DNA of 64,000 nucleotides from Pseudonocardiales bacterium (GCA_023252195.1 JAHEXI010000001.1:124001-188000); one strand, 5' to 3'; shown: positions 9,604 through 19,194, counted from the first letter of the stretch. Made by a program: numbers and translations. The notes: a model not told the origin generated them from the sequence alone.

Positions 9604-10045
9604 ATGTCGACGGCGGTGTGGCAGCGCAGTGATGATGAGCTGCTCGCCGAGCTGGCTACGTTGGAAATCCGTTTGCATTCGACTTGGGCACATGCCCGGG
9701 GTGAGCCACTGGACATCGGCCGATCCAGCTACACAGCACCCACCGCGATCCGCCGCGCGGTGATTCTCCGAGACGCCGGATGCGCTTTCCCCGGGTGTTC
9801 AGTACCGGCCCGATGGTGCGATATTCATCACGTGACTCATTGGGCCGACCACGGGCCCCACCAGCGTCGGAAACTGCATCGTGCTCTGCGGTCGGCATCA
9901 TCGATTAGTTCACCATTCCGAGTGGCGAATCGACATGATCGGCGGTATCCCGCAATTTCACCCACCATCCTGGCTCGGCGGACCACCACGCCGCAACCCC
10001 TCCACACCCCACGCGACTCATTCGAACCCGGGAATAACGCTGCCC
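9604..10045 (+). pseudogene. HNH endonuclease / REP13E12-type (DUF222) protein, internally deleted and frameshifted
   Basis: It starts with MSTAVWQRSDDELLAELATLE, the N-terminus of DUF222/HNH proteins, then jumps within 25 codons to the C-terminal HNH region (RRAVILRDAGCAFPGC, DIHHVTHWADHG). A frameshift near 9860 follows; the remainder, IVLCGRHHRLVHHSEW, continues in the next frame. More than 200 central residues are missing. These genes are repetitive, mobile-like elements in mycobacteria and relatives. HNH and zinc-binding residues are still recognisable but split between frames. Confidence 0.8.
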
Positions 10046-10147
10046 ATTCGCGGCGACCAACGCAAGCCACGTCGATACGACATCGGCCGCCTGCGGGGCC
10101 GGGACTCGGCCGACCGGACACGGTGGCCGAATCACAGCGTTTCCCGC

Positions 10148-10368
10148 TCAGGGTCCGGCTGCCAGCAGCTGCGCGAGTCGGGTTTGGTCTTGTTGTTCGG
10201 CGGTGAAGGTAACGAGTTTCTGTTCAGGGTTGTCGGCCAGCTGCAGAACGACGTGGTGGAAGGTGAGGTCGCCGAGGGTGGGGTGGTTGATTCGTTTGGT
10301 CCCGGAACTGAGTGGGGCGACGTCGTGGCGCGGCCACCACGCTCTTACTTCGGCGCTTGGCGACGCAT
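10148..10368 (-). pseudogene. MmyB-like XRE regulator, C-terminal fragment
   Basis: About 73 codons, ending TGA at 10148-10150, match the C-terminal ligand-binding part of MmyB-type regulators: VRAWWPRHDVAPLSSGTKR, INHPTLGDLTFHHVVLQLAD. The HTH domain and the first half of the sensor domain are missing; homology ends at the junction with the aldo/keto reductase fragment on the opposite strand at about 10365. Confidence 0.7.
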
Positions 10369-10847
10369 CCGATCAGCGTGTTGCAATGTGAGTGGTCGCT
10401 GTTCTGGCGCGAGGTCGAAGACGAGGTGGTGCCCGCTGCCTGGGTGTTGGGCTGGTGCCCTACAGCCCGCTGGGTCGCGGGATGCTGACCGGAGCGCTGC
10501 CGTCGGGCGGGTTCGGTGACGGCGACTTCCGGGGCGGTGACCCGCGTTTTCAGGGTGAGCAGCTGGCCCGCAATCTGGCGCTGGTGAATGCCGTCGGCCG
10601 GCTCGCCGCGCCGCGCGGCATCACGGCCGGGCAGCTGGCGCTGGCGTGGCTGCTGGCACAAGGTCCGGACGTGGTGCCGATCCCGGGCACCCGACGGCGG
10701 GAACGGCTGGCCGAGAACGCCGCCGCCGCTGAGATCGAACTGTCCACGGCGGATCTGCAGCAACTGGAGCAGGTGGCACCCCGGGCGGCGTGGACCGGTG
10801 ACCGGCAGTCCTTCGCCGCGCACCACACGACACGGACACCGACATGA
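10364..10847 (+). pseudogene. aldo/keto reductase, C-terminal half with frameshift
   Basis: Reading starts mid-protein with HPISVLQCEWSLFWREVEDE, then changes frame near 10443 and continues LGVGLVPYSPLGRGMLTGAL through GITAGQLALAWLLAQGPDVVPIPGTRR, the NADPH-binding C-terminal half of the family. The catalytic Tyr/Lys half is missing. The 5' boundary coincides exactly with the end of the MmyB relic on the other strand, so one deletion or inversion event joined the two. Confidence 0.8.
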
Positions 10848-10994
10848 CGGGAACGGGCGGTATGGGCGGTGCGTAACTCAGCCATGTCGCTTCATCTTGC
10901 AGGCAGCTCTCTTCGGAATCGGGTGCAGATACCGCGTCGATTAAGCCACCGAGGGGGGCGGCACTACGCACCGGCAGGGACCTAAACTCCTGAG

Positions 10995-11990
10995 TTACCG
11001 CAGGCGCATGTGCAGCCGGACGGTGGTTCCGGCGCCGATCTGACCGGTCGGTATCTCGACCAGATCGCACAGCGAGTTGACCAGCATCAACCCGCGTCCG
11101 TGCGGCCCCTCCTCATCGGGGGGCATCCGGCCGACTAACCGGTCGTGCAGTTGTCCGCTGTCAGTGATCTCGCAGATCAGGTTGTCGGTGTCAGGGTCCT
11201 GCCAGACCGAGAGGACACCCGATGCGTGAGTGTGCTCCAGGGTGTTGGTGGCGACCTCGTTGACTGCCAGGCACAGATCGGGCACCCGGTGCGCCGGTAG
11301 TCCAGCCCGCAAAGCCAGATCCTGGACGAACAGCCGCAGCGCTCGCAACTCGGTGAGTGACGAGAAGACCCGCATGTCACCCCACCACTCCGGGGGCTCG
11401 GGCAGCGCCCGGAGGCTCGCGTCTGCGACGGCACGGGGATCCCGGTAGTCGGCGCTGATCTCCCGCCGGTGCTGCTCGATCAGCACCGGATGGGCCTGGT
11501 GGGCCTGAGCCAGCGTTGCGGTGTCCAGCCCGTGGCGGTCGTACGGGCATAGGATGGTCGCCTCATCGTCCGCCAACGCGATGTTGATCAGGGCTTCGTG
11601 TTGCAACGCGGCGCGACACTCCGCCGCGGACCGACCAGGCCAGATCGGTTCGTCGACGATGCGGACCCGGCGGTGCGGATGATCCCGGACAAACGCGTGC
11701 AGCACCGTGCGGATGATCCGGCCCGGGTTGCGGCCCGCCTCGGTCATGTCGATGAACTCGACGCACTCGGCGTCGGATCCGAGTGCCGAGCGCAGCAGGT
11801 CAAGGTGCGATCGGGGGACCGCTACCAGCGCGGGTTGGGCCAGCTCGAAGCCTTCCCGAAGGAAGCTCGTGATGGCGACGGCGTAGTCGTCGGCGTCGCG
11901 GTAGAACAACGCCTCGTGCACCAGGCCGGCATCTCGGGCCAGCGCTGCGTCCGGGGACCGGCCGCGTCCAGCGTCGTCAGTCAGCACCAC
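10995..11990 (-). CDS. MEDS-domain sensor with HATPase (anti-sigma-factor-like) domain
   Basis: A 331-residue protein if the GTG at 11990 is used; AGAGGT lies 7 bases upstream, so it is preferred to the far-upstream start at 12059. Residues about 20-180 form a MEDS domain (GLVHEALFYRDADDYAVAI, RIVDEPIWPGRS). The C-terminal 130 residues form a GHKL/HATPase fold of the RsbW type: NEVATNTLEHT (N-box), DSGQ and GRGLMLVNSLCD. Such proteins sense a signal and control sigma-factor partners in actinobacteria. It stands alone, divergent from the acyl-CoA dehydrogenase gene. Confidence 0.85.
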   Translation of the reverse strand: MVLTDDAGRGRSPDAALARDAGLVHEALFYRDADDYAVAITSFLREGFELAQPALVAVPRSHLDLLRSALGSDAECVEFIDMTEAGRNPGRIIRTVLHAFVRDHPHRRVRIVDEPIWPGRSAAECRAALQHEALINIALADDEATILCPYDRHGLDTATLAQAHQAHPVLIEQHRREISADYRDPRAVADASLRALPEPPEWWGDMRVFSSLTELRALRLFVQDLALRAGLPAHRVPDLCLAVNEVATNTLEHTHASGVLSVWQDPDTDNLICEITDSGQLHDRLVGRMPPDEEGPHGRGLMLVNSLCDLVEIPTGQIGAGTTVRLHMRLR

Positions 11991-12114
11991 GCAATCACCT
12001 CTTAGGCTGGTCTTCGGCTGCCTTGGCCGCAGAGAATACAACGCAAGTGAATACAGCACACCTCGAATGAGCGGCAGACCGGCGGCGGGGCCACCACAGG
12101 AGGAACATTGTCAC

Positions 12115-13263
12115 ATGCACCGTCGGTTGTTCGAGGCCGAGCATGAGGCCTTCCGCGACAGCGTCCGCACTTTCCTGGCCAAGGAGGTCACGCCGCATCT
12201 CACGGCCTGGGAGGCCGATGGCATCGTGCCTCGGGAGCTGTTCATCACCGCGGGTGCGGCCGGCTTTCTCGGCATGGCGATCCCGGAGGAGTTCGGTGGC
12301 GGCGGGGTGGCCGACTTCCGATTCAACGCGGTGTTGGACGAGGAGATCATGTATGCCGGGGCCGCCGGCGCGGGGCTTGGGCTGAGCCTGCACAACGACA
12401 TCTGCCTGCCGTACTTTCTGGACCTCGCCACCGAGGAGCAGCAGCGGCGGTGGTTGCCGGGGATCGCCTCCGGCGAGTTGATCACGGCCATCGCGATGAC
12501 CGAGCCGGGGATGGGTTCAGACCTGGCCGGCATGGCCACCACCGCGCATCGCCACGTTGACCATTACCTGGTCAACGGATCGAAGACGTTTATCACCAAC
12601 GGCATCAACGCCGATCTGGTCATCGTGGCAGTGAAGACTGACCCTGCGCAGCGACATCAGGGGATAAGCCTGCTCGTGGTGGAGCGCGGGATGGCGGGCT
12701 TCGAACGCGGTCGCAAACTGGTCAAGCTTGGTCAACACGCCCAGGACACCGCCGAGTTGTTCTTCCGTGATGTCCGGGTGCCCGTCGACAACCTGCTGGG
12801 TACGCCCGGCCGCGGGTTCATTCATCTGGTCGATCGACTTCCTCAGGAGCGACTGTCGATGGCCGTCGCCGCCGTGGCCGCGGCACGAGCCGCACTGGAC
12901 CTGACGCTGGCCTACGTGAAGGACCGCAAGGCCTTCGGTCAGCCGATCGGCACCTTTCAGAACACCAGGTTCCGGTTGGCTGAGATGGCCACCGAGATCG
13001 ACATCGCGCAGACCTTCACCGATCGCTGCATCGAGGCTCTCAACGACGGCGAGCTGACCGTGGTCGACGCCGCCAAGGCCAAGTGGTGGTGCACCGAATT
13101 GCAGGGCCGAGTAGTCGACTGCTGCGTGCAGCTGCACGGCGGCTACGGCTACATGGCCGAATACCCGATCGCCCGGGCCTTTGCCGACGCCCGCGTCACC
13201 CGGATCTACGGCGGCACGACTGAGATCATGAAGGAAGTAATCGGCCGGTCACTGGGCCTATGA
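12115..13263 (+). CDS. acyl-CoA dehydrogenase
   Basis: A 382-residue FAD-dependent acyl-CoA dehydrogenase of normal length. AGGAGGAAC 8 bases before ATG 12115 fixes the start. Family motifs: MTEPGMGSDLAGM (FAD/substrate binding, about residue 125), KTFITNG, the QLHGGYGYMAEYPIARAFAD segment near the C-terminus, and RIYGGTTEIMKEVIGR at the end. The catalytic base position GGTTE carries Glu, as in short- and medium-chain enzymes. Soluble; it introduces a double bond into an acyl-CoA and passes electrons to ETF. It stands alone. Confidence 0.92.
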   Translation: MHRRLFEAEHEAFRDSVRTFLAKEVTPHLTAWEADGIVPRELFITAGAAGFLGMAIPEEFGGGGVADFRFNAVLDEEIMYAGAAGAGLGLSLHNDICLPYFLDLATEEQQRRWLPGIASGELITAIAMTEPGMGSDLAGMATTAHRHVDHYLVNGSKTFITNGINADLVIVAVKTDPAQRHQGISLLVVERGMAGFERGRKLVKLGQHAQDTAELFFRDVRVPVDNLLGTPGRGFIHLVDRLPQERLSMAVAAVAAARAALDLTLAYVKDRKAFGQPIGTFQNTRFRLAEMATEIDIAQTFTDRCIEALNDGELTVVDAAKAKWWCTELQGRVVDCCVQLHGGYGYMAEYPIARAFADARVTRIYGGTTEIMKEVIGRSLGL

Positions 13264-13476
13264 CCGGCAAGCCGGCAACCGAATCCGGCTAACCCGTATG
13301 TCCCACCGAGGTACATCAGTTGGGGTGAATTTGGCTGTGCTGTGGTACGTACCCGGCCACTTCGGCGATGTTTTTCGTGAGCACAGCAAACATCCGACTG
13401 ATCAGCTCCAATTGATCGACTCCGGTGGTGACTCGGAGCGCGTTGAGTCGGAACCAGCGCGGAGAGGCGGCCCAGC

Positions 13477-13899
13477 ATGACGAGCTACGGTGGCGGGGCG
13501 GTTGCCCACGACATGTTCGCGTTGCTGCATGAGGCCGCGGCGCCCGTGGTGACCCGCTGGAACTACTGCACCGATGACCCCTTCGCGGTGACCGTCGAGA
13601 TCCAGACCCGCGGCAATCGTTTCGTGGACTGGGTGCTGGCCCGCGACCTGCTCGTGGATGGCCTCAGCGCACCTGCCGGGATAGGTGATGTCCGGGTGCG
13701 CCCTGCCGACATGGGGGAGTGGGAAGTGACGCTGGTCGAGATCCGGTCACCCGACGGGCATGCCGTACTGGAGGTGGACCGCGACCTGCTGCGGCAGTTC
13801 GTCCAGGCCACGATCGACGCCGTCCCGCTGGGCAGCGAGAGCCTGGCCGTCGACATCGATGCCGAGATCGAGAAGATCACCAGGAGTTGCGCGGACTGA
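13477..13899 (+). CDS. SsgA-like protein (sporulation and cell division)
   Basis: A 140-residue SsgA-like protein (SALP). Diagnostic segments are CTDDPFAVTVEI near residue 30, VDWVLARDLLVDGL near residue 50, GIGDVRVRPAD, and VEIRSPDGHAVLEVDRDLLRQF near residue 88. SALPs occur in morphologically complex actinomycetes, where they control septum site choice and spore-wall remodelling. An extra acidic tail of about 25 residues follows the domain. The 213-base upstream gap has no gene and should hold its promoter. This gene is the best taxonomic marker in the window. Confidence 0.88.
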   Translation: MTSYGGGAVAHDMFALLHEAAAPVVTRWNYCTDDPFAVTVEIQTRGNRFVDWVLARDLLVDGLSAPAGIGDVRVRPADMGEWEVTLVEIRSPDGHAVLEVDRDLLRQFVQATIDAVPLGSESLAVDIDAEIEKITRSCAD

Positions 13900-13957
13900 G
13901 CCGCCACATACGGGAGCGGGGCTAGCCCGTGACCGGCTAGCCGCGCGCCGCTCATCG

Positions 13958-13985
13958 TCGTGAACTCGACCGCACCGACGTTTCT
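13958..13985 (+). repeat. copy of interspersed GTGAACTCGAC motif
   Basis: The block CGTGAACTCGACCGCACCGACGTTT resembles the arms of the hairpin at 57395-57457 and the block at 43461-43475. All three lie between genes. Confidence 0.5.
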
Positions 13986-14077
13986 GCGCGGTGACACCTT
14001 GTTAGAGGTACCCTTCGTCGCATGGTGGCCTTGAGTGGTGGTGAGCAGGGTAAACGGGCAAGAGTGCCCGGGACTAC

Positions 14078-15250
14078 TTGCGGGTGAGTCTGGATCGGTC
14101 GGGGCGGGCCCGGTCGTTGGAGGAGCAGCACGCGGATCATGTCCGGGTGGCTGGTGAGCAGGGCTGGAGCCTGCTCGAGGACTCCTATCGGGATGAGTCG
14201 GTCAGCGCGTCGCGGTTTTCCCGCAAGGTGCGGGGTGGGTTCGATGCGCTGATCGCTGATCTGGAGGCCGACCGGTTCGGTGCGCAGGTGTTGATGATCT
14301 GGGAGAGCAGCCGGGGCAGTCGCCGGGTCGGTGAGTGGGTGCGGTTGGTGGAGTTGTGTGAGCAGCGGTCGGTATCGATCTTCGTGACCACCCATGGCCG
14401 GTGCTACGAGCCGGGCAATGGTCGGGACCGCCGCTCGCTGCTGGAAGACGCGGTGGACAGCGAGTACGAGTCGGCCAAGATGTCGACTCGGGGCCGGCGG
14501 GCGGCGGCGGCCAACGCTGTGGCGGGTCGCCCGCACGGGCGGATCCCGTATGGGTACCGGCGGGTGTTTCATCCTCAGACGCGGGTGTTCCTCGCCCAGG
14601 AAGCTGAGGCAGCCGAGGCGGAGGTGGTCGCCGAGCTGTACCGGCGGTTGATCCAGGGGCACAGTCTCCGGGGGATCGCCCGGGATTTCCAGGAGCGAGG
14701 GATCCGGACTCGATCCGGTGTGGCGTGGACTGCTCAGCATCTGCGCTCGCTGGCGATTAAGCCCCTCTACGCCGCTCTGCGGGCGCACATCCCCGGCGGG
14801 CGCGGCGGGGACCGGATGGTGGATCTGGACAGTTTGTATGAGGGGCAGTGGCCTGCGCTGGTCAGCCGGGGCGACTGGTTTGCGGTGCAGCGGCTGCTGC
14901 GCGCACCCGAGCGCAAGACATCCCGGCCCGGTCGGGCCAAGCATTTGTTGTCGTTCATCGGGTGTTGCGGGGTGTGTGAGGCAACGCTCGGCGTCGCCTA
15001 CCGCGATGCCCCCGACCCGTTGTACGTCTGCCGCAGCAAGGGATGTGTCCGGATCACCCAAGCCGATCTGGACACCCTCGCCGAACACGTCATGCTCGAC
15101 TACCTCGCGCAACCCGATGTGATCGACACTCTGCGCGCGGGCGAACACGACGATGACCGCGAACTGTCCGAGGTCCGGGATCGGCTCGCCGCCGCGCGGG
15201 CTCGGCACGAGCAACTCGCCGACGCGGTCGCGGGCGCTACGGGAGCAGCC
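14078..15250 (+). CDS. large serine recombinase/integrase, probably damaged at both ends
   Basis: A serine recombinase: DYLRVSLDRSGRARSLEEQ (catalytic Ser in RVS), SRGSRRVGEW, then the recombinase domain (GRPHGRIPYGYRR, IARDFQERGIRTRSG) and a zinc-ribbon (GCCGVCEATL, LYVCRSKGC). The catalytic Ser codon lies just inside a TTG start at 14078. An ATG frame from 14021 reads toward it (EQGKRAR) but is one base out of phase, so the natural N-terminus may be lost by a frameshift near 14065. The coiled-coil end stops after QLADAVAGATG at about 15240; what follows in frame is unrelated. It is probably an inactive integrase of a former integrated element. Confidence 0.75.
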
Positions 15251-15346
15251 GTACCGGTCGAGGGTCAGCACCCGGGTGGGCTCTGCGAGACCGGTCCGGC
15301 CGTGTCGATCCCGAATGCGACCGCTGGCCGCTGCTTTACTGAGTTG

Positions 15347-15580
15347 ATGCCTCGCGACGATCCCGCCACCAACCTGGCCACTTGCCCTGGATGCCAGGCG
15401 TCGTGGCGTGGGACGGTGCGGGCGCATTGCGGGGCCTGTCACCTGACTCTTGCTGACGATGTCGTCTTCGACGCGCACCGGCGTACCGGGCGCTGTGTGC
15501 ATCCCCGGTCCCTGGGGTTGGTCATGGAGGGCGCAGTGTGGTGTGGGCCATCGGTCGGGGAACGGACCGTAGCATCCTAG
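15347..15580 (+). CDS. phage-type FDxHR zinc-binding protein
   Basis: A 77-residue frame, in phase with the recombinase above but with its own ATG at 15347. It has the pattern C-P-G-C ... W-R-G-T ... AHCGACHLTL ... VFDAHRRTGRC ... LGLVMEGAVW, the Cys/His zinc-binding layout common in actinobacteriophage small proteins (the FDxHR motif is FDAHR here). It supports the idea that 14.0-15.6 kb is the remnant of an integrated phage or integrative element. In its present form it could also be translated as a fusion with the recombinase. Confidence 0.65.
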   Translation: MPRDDPATNLATCPGCQASWRGTVRAHCGACHLTLADDVVFDAHRRTGRCVHPRSLGLVMEGAVWCGPSVGERTVAS

Positions 15581-15799
15581 AACAGCAACCCTGATGACGA
15601 TCAAAGGGACATAACAGACAAAACGTCATAACGGAGCTTATCGGATCCTGAAAACCGATCTGCCTCCAGGCTCCCTACCAGCCTAAACATCGTCATCGGC
15701 CACCTGTCTGCGATCACACCCGGCGGTTCGGGCCGGTCGGGCCGCCTACGCCAGGTCCGTCTGAACAGGAGCGATCCTTGAGCGCGGCCGCCGCGTTGA

Positions 15800-16531
15800 T
15801 CACGACAGGTTTGGCGCGAAGGTGTAAGGCTGCGGCGGGACGGTCGGGGTGCCGACATTGAGTTGGATCACCGCGTGCGGGTACAACGGAATGCTTCGGG
15901 GGTAACCGGTAAACCGTTGGCCGTTGAGGAACGCGGTGACGGTGCCGTGCGCCGGGCCGACCTGATCGGGGGTCAGCGGTTGGCCCCACAGGTCAAAGAA
16001 GTTGCCCAGGGTGAAGCCGCGCCGCTTCGGGGACTCGATGTGGATCAGGCCGGTCTCGTCGTGGGTGTGCAGCCAGTAGAAGGCCTTCGCGCCGGTGACC
16101 CACGGGCCGTGCTGGGAGCGGGTGAGCTGGTAGGGGGCCACGATGCCGATCCCGTATGGGATGAGCTTGGGGGCGCCGTTGACATAGATCTGCAGGTGGC
16201 TGTGAAGGTGGAACAGCACCTGCTCGGTGGCGCTGGAGGGGATCTCGTCGACCGCCGGGCCGGTCAGGCCCGCCTGGGCAGCCAGCACCGCGGGGTTGGT
16301 GTCCGGTTCGGCGGCGGGGCTGCTGGGGCTGCTGGGGCTGCTGGGGCTGCTGGAGTGCCTGTCCAGGTGCAACGCTAGGACGCCGACAATCCCGACCAAG
16401 ACAATCGCGAACACCGCGACGCCGGCGCGGATACACCAACCGCGCCCGCCACGCCGGTGGCGGGCCGAGGCCATCGCGGAATGCCCGGCCCGTACCGGGT
16501 AAGCCTCGGTAGTCTGCGATGCCCTTCTCAT
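15800..16531 (-). CDS. membrane-anchored His-rich extracellular protein, function unknown
   Basis: A 243-residue protein starting ATG 16531 (AGGGAAGGAC about 10 bases upstream). One membrane helix near residues 32-54 is followed by a Ser/Pro linker made of repeated SSP units encoded by 9-base repeats, then an extracellular domain rich in His: FHLHSHLQIYVNG, WLHTHDETGLIHIESP, then TLGNFFDLWGQPL. The His pairs on predicted beta strands suggest metal binding. I know similar sequences only as uncharacterised actinobacterial proteins. The gene is intact between the recombinase region and the Hsp20 relic. Confidence 0.7.
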   Translation of the reverse strand: MRRASQTTEAYPVRAGHSAMASARHRRGGRGWCIRAGVAVFAIVLVGIVGVLALHLDRHSSSPSSPSSPSSPAAEPDTNPAVLAAQAGLTGPAVDEIPSSATEQVLFHLHSHLQIYVNGAPKLIPYGIGIVAPYQLTRSQHGPWVTGAKAFYWLHTHDETGLIHIESPKRRGFTLGNFFDLWGQPLTPDQVGPAHGTVTAFLNGQRFTGYPRSIPLYPHAVIQLNVGTPTVPPQPYTFAPNLS

Positions 16532-16969
16532 CCCAGTGCTGTCCTTCCCTCTCATGAACAGTGCATATGGTGAGCACTGAGGTGCTCTGGCGGCTATACG
16601 CGACAGGGTCGCCGCGGCCGACAACTCGCGGACTGATGCCGCCCTCGCTGCCAGCTCTTGCTGGCCACCAGTGCGTCAAACTCATAGGCGGAACGACTGA
16701 TACACGGTTGCGGGTGTGGACGGTTGTCGACTCGCCTGGTTCGACCGAATTGGACGCGCCGGCAGAACTCCTCCATGGTTTCGACCGGTGTCAGATTGAC
16801 CCGTCGAGCGGCGACCAGTAGCCGATCCTGCGAGGGCATGGGCAGGCGCAACGACCGCCTCCACGCGACGAAGAAACCAGCGATCGCGGGGATCCCCAGC
16901 CCGCGGTTGATGAGTACCGTGGGCGCGAAAGCTCCCTGGTCGGGGGCAGCGATGATCGCGAAGGTGATC
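16532..16969. other. no confident gene; open minus-strand frame with one membrane-like segment
   Basis: No gene can be supported. On the minus strand an open frame between about 16980 and 16600 reads [20 protein letters not shown] and [16 protein letters not shown], which looks like part of a membrane protein, but it has no convincing start and low-complexity Arg-rich sequence follows. It may be another gene fragment. Confidence 0.35.
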
Positions 16970-17150
16970 GGCCCCGCGGTGTGTTCAGCCGCCAGCTGTT
17001 CCTCGGCGACACCCTCGACACCGACCGCGTCGAAGCCAACTACGACACCGGGGTACTGACCCTGCGCATCCCCATCGCCGAGAAAGCCAAGCCCCGCAAG
17101 ATCGCGATCAGCGCAGGCTCACGACCCAAACAATCCACGCCTGACCCACC
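16970..17150 (+). pseudogene. Hsp20 small heat-shock protein, C-terminal fragment
   Basis: About 50 codons are almost identical to the C-terminal half of the intact Hsp20 at 37067-37498: [20 protein letters not shown] and then [18 protein letters not shown], against TDRVE/ADRIE in the intact gene. The N-terminal half of the alpha-crystallin domain is missing and the frame reads on into unrelated sequence after the family's normal end. It is a truncated paralogue on the opposite strand to the intact copy. Confidence 0.85.
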
Positions 17151-17192
17151 ACCGAGCCTGTCGAACGATGACTCGACAGAAAGGTCAATGAC

Positions 17193-17480
17193 GTGGAGCC
17201 CGTGCCCCGGATCGAGCGGGCGATGCCCAGGGTGACCGACTTCGCCGAAATGGTGCGCGGTGATCGGGACCTGCTGCGCGCCGAGTTCAACGCGATCATC
17301 GCGGCGAACTGGCCCAACCACGACCAACCCACCCCCACCGGCCCCACACCCGGGTCCGTTGCGAGGTCTAGCCCGGCTGGTCCCGGGTCCGAGTGTTCCC
17401 CGATCGGCGGTCAAATCCGCCGGTCGAGACCTCTGGTGCCGGTGACGGCCTGGCCCCGGGAACGCTCCCCGCCTATCCCG
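17193..17480 (+). CDS. possible small protein of unknown function
   Basis: A GTG-initiated frame whose first 50 residues look protein-like ([27 protein letters not shown]), with an amphipathic acidic helix. After about residue 60 the composition becomes Pro/Ser/Gly-rich and unlike a real protein, so the 3' end is uncertain and a frameshift is possible. It directly follows the Hsp20 relic. No family recognised; weak support. Confidence 0.3.
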
Positions 17481-17929
17481 CACTGGTGGATGATCGATAG
17501 TCCCAAGCGGGTTTCGGGAACGACGGTCGCCCCTGTTGAGTCAGCAGACCAGGGCCGGTGGCCCCGGCTCGTCCCGCGCTGTGTATCTCCCCGACGGCAG
17601 GAACACCGACTGCGCGTGAGTTGCCCTGCCCCGCGCCCGCAGGCGCATCACCCAGCGGGACCGGCCCAGGCCACCGGTCGCGGCTCCCACGCACCCAGCA
17701 CACCACAGCAACTCCACGCCGATCCTCCGCGGAAATGGACCGGCCGGAACCACACTCAACCGGCATGATGCTCCTGGTAGGACCCCACTGGGTGTCGCTT
17801 GCCCGGCCCAGGGCCGCGCGCATGACCAGCCGGCCATCCGGCGTGATCACCGCGAACATCACGTCCCCGGCTAGCCGCTTGAGGAACGGTGATCGACAAA
17901 AGTTGTCTATGCTGTGGCGGCTTCGGTGG

Positions 17930-18558
17930 TGGTAATGCCGAGGTCGTTTAAACAGGGTGTGCATGTCGATGCGAAGCCTTTCGTAGTCGCGGTCGATGGC
18001 GGTCCAGGTGGCGGGTTTGCCTCCGAGCCGTGGGCTGCGGACGCCGGCCAGGATGGGGCTGATGACCTGGTCGCGCAGGGTGAGAATGGCTGCGATCATG
18101 GTGGCGGTGTGGGTCGGGGTCTGGTAGCGGCGGGTTCGGTCGGGTTTGACCACGAGCTATTTGCCACGCAGTTTGCGCAAGTCGTAAGGGCTTGGCGGCT
18201 GGTGTAGTCGGAGTCGGTCTGCCCGGTCATGGTGTGGACCTTGGTGGTGAATTCGGCAACGATGAACCCGCTGGGTGCGACCGACAGCGCCAGCGTCGCG
18301 GACAGGGCGGCCCGGATCCGGGACTTGTTCAGGTCGACTCCGCCAACCCGGGTCTGCCCGATCTGGGTAGGCAGGGGGAGCTGGTCGAGCAGTTGGTCGC
18401 CGATGAACGTGGTGTCGACGCAGCCCAGGGTGGTGGCGAACCGGTCGACCATCTCGGCGAGTCGTTGGATGATGTCACCGAAGCGGTCCAGAACGCGGCC
18501 GCAGCGGAGTTGTTTGGTGTTGTGGGTGATCGCTTCGAAGCGCAGCACATGCTCGCCT
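17930..18558 (-). pseudogene. C-terminal fragment of an uncharacterised actinobacterial protein
   Basis: Two overlapping minus-strand frames give a continuous conserved-looking sequence: HVLRFEAITHNTKQLRCGRV, RLAEMVDRFATTLGCVDTTF, GGVDLNKSRIRAALSATLAL, then YTSRQALTT with a frameshift near 18155 and LVVKPDRTRRYQTPTHTATM in the next frame, ending TAG or TAA near 17930. The tail resembles winged-helix DNA-binding segments. I recognise the sequence type as recurrent in actinobacteria but cannot name the family; a transposase or HTH protein is possible. Its 5' end is fused in frame to the SDR relic. Confidence 0.5.
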
Positions 18559-19010
18559 GAGAAGTTGACGATTCCGGCCTTGGTGGTGGCGTAGTCCAGC
18601 AGCTCCGGGGAGGGTTGCGACGCTTGGATCGAGGAGGTGTTGATGATGCTCGCGCCCGGTATGTCGATGCGCCCGAACTCCTGCACCGCCCGGTCGACCA
18701 GTCGCTGGCACTGCTCCTCGTTGGTCAGGTCAGCGGACACGGACACGGTCACGCGCGACGCCCGGCGTCCGGCGTCCGGGATGAGCTGCGCCGTGTCCTG
18801 CGCGTCCTTCTCCTCGGGAGGGCAGACAGGAGATCACGACATCGGCGCCTTTCCGGGCGAAGGCGAGTGCGACGGTCCGGCCGATGCCGGAGTCACCGCC
18901 GGTGATCAACGTCGTGGGGTCGGTGAGCCGGTGGCTGCCGCGGTAGGAGGTTTCGCCGTGGTCGGGCTTACCCCCATCGCGCCGGTCTGCCCGGGGTAGT
19001 CGATCTGCTC
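18559..19010 (-). pseudogene. general-stress SDR oxidoreductase, truncated, deleted and frameshifted
   Basis: The remains match the intact SDR at 32263-33165: [33 protein letters not shown] (NAD-binding TGxxxGIG), a frameshift near 18800, then [20 protein letters not shown], and after a deletion of about 40 residues SIINTSSIQASQPSPELLDY followed by ATTKAGIVNF with the catalytic YxxxK. It then stops at 18559, where it runs into an unrelated fragment. The N-terminal part also needs a frame change near 18990. Confidence 0.85.
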
Positions 19011-19194
19011 CCCTTCGGTGTCGGGCTGCGCGTTTGCCGGGTCGGATCCTGGCTGGTGTACTGGTCATCGGGCATGGTGCTGCTCTTCCTACTCATATCG
19101 GTTCATCGGCACGGAGCGTCAGCGACACTGCGCCAGCACCGACGGGTCGAAGATCGGCGGGATCAGGGACATCCGGGATGAGAATGGTGGAGGG

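Noticed and set aside
10868-10998. GTAACTCAG / CTGAGTTAC inverted repeat about 120 bases apart
   Set aside because: Arms of 9 bases at this distance are expected by chance and no mobile gene lies between them.
13952-15604. 550-codon open frame on the minus strand opposite the serine recombinase
   Set aside because: It is the antisense shadow of a high-GC gene; its translation is Arg/Pro-rich with no family match, while the plus strand has a clear recombinase.
16316-16360. 9-base repeats that resemble a microsatellite
   Set aside because: They encode the Ser/Pro linker of the membrane-anchored protein and keep its frame.
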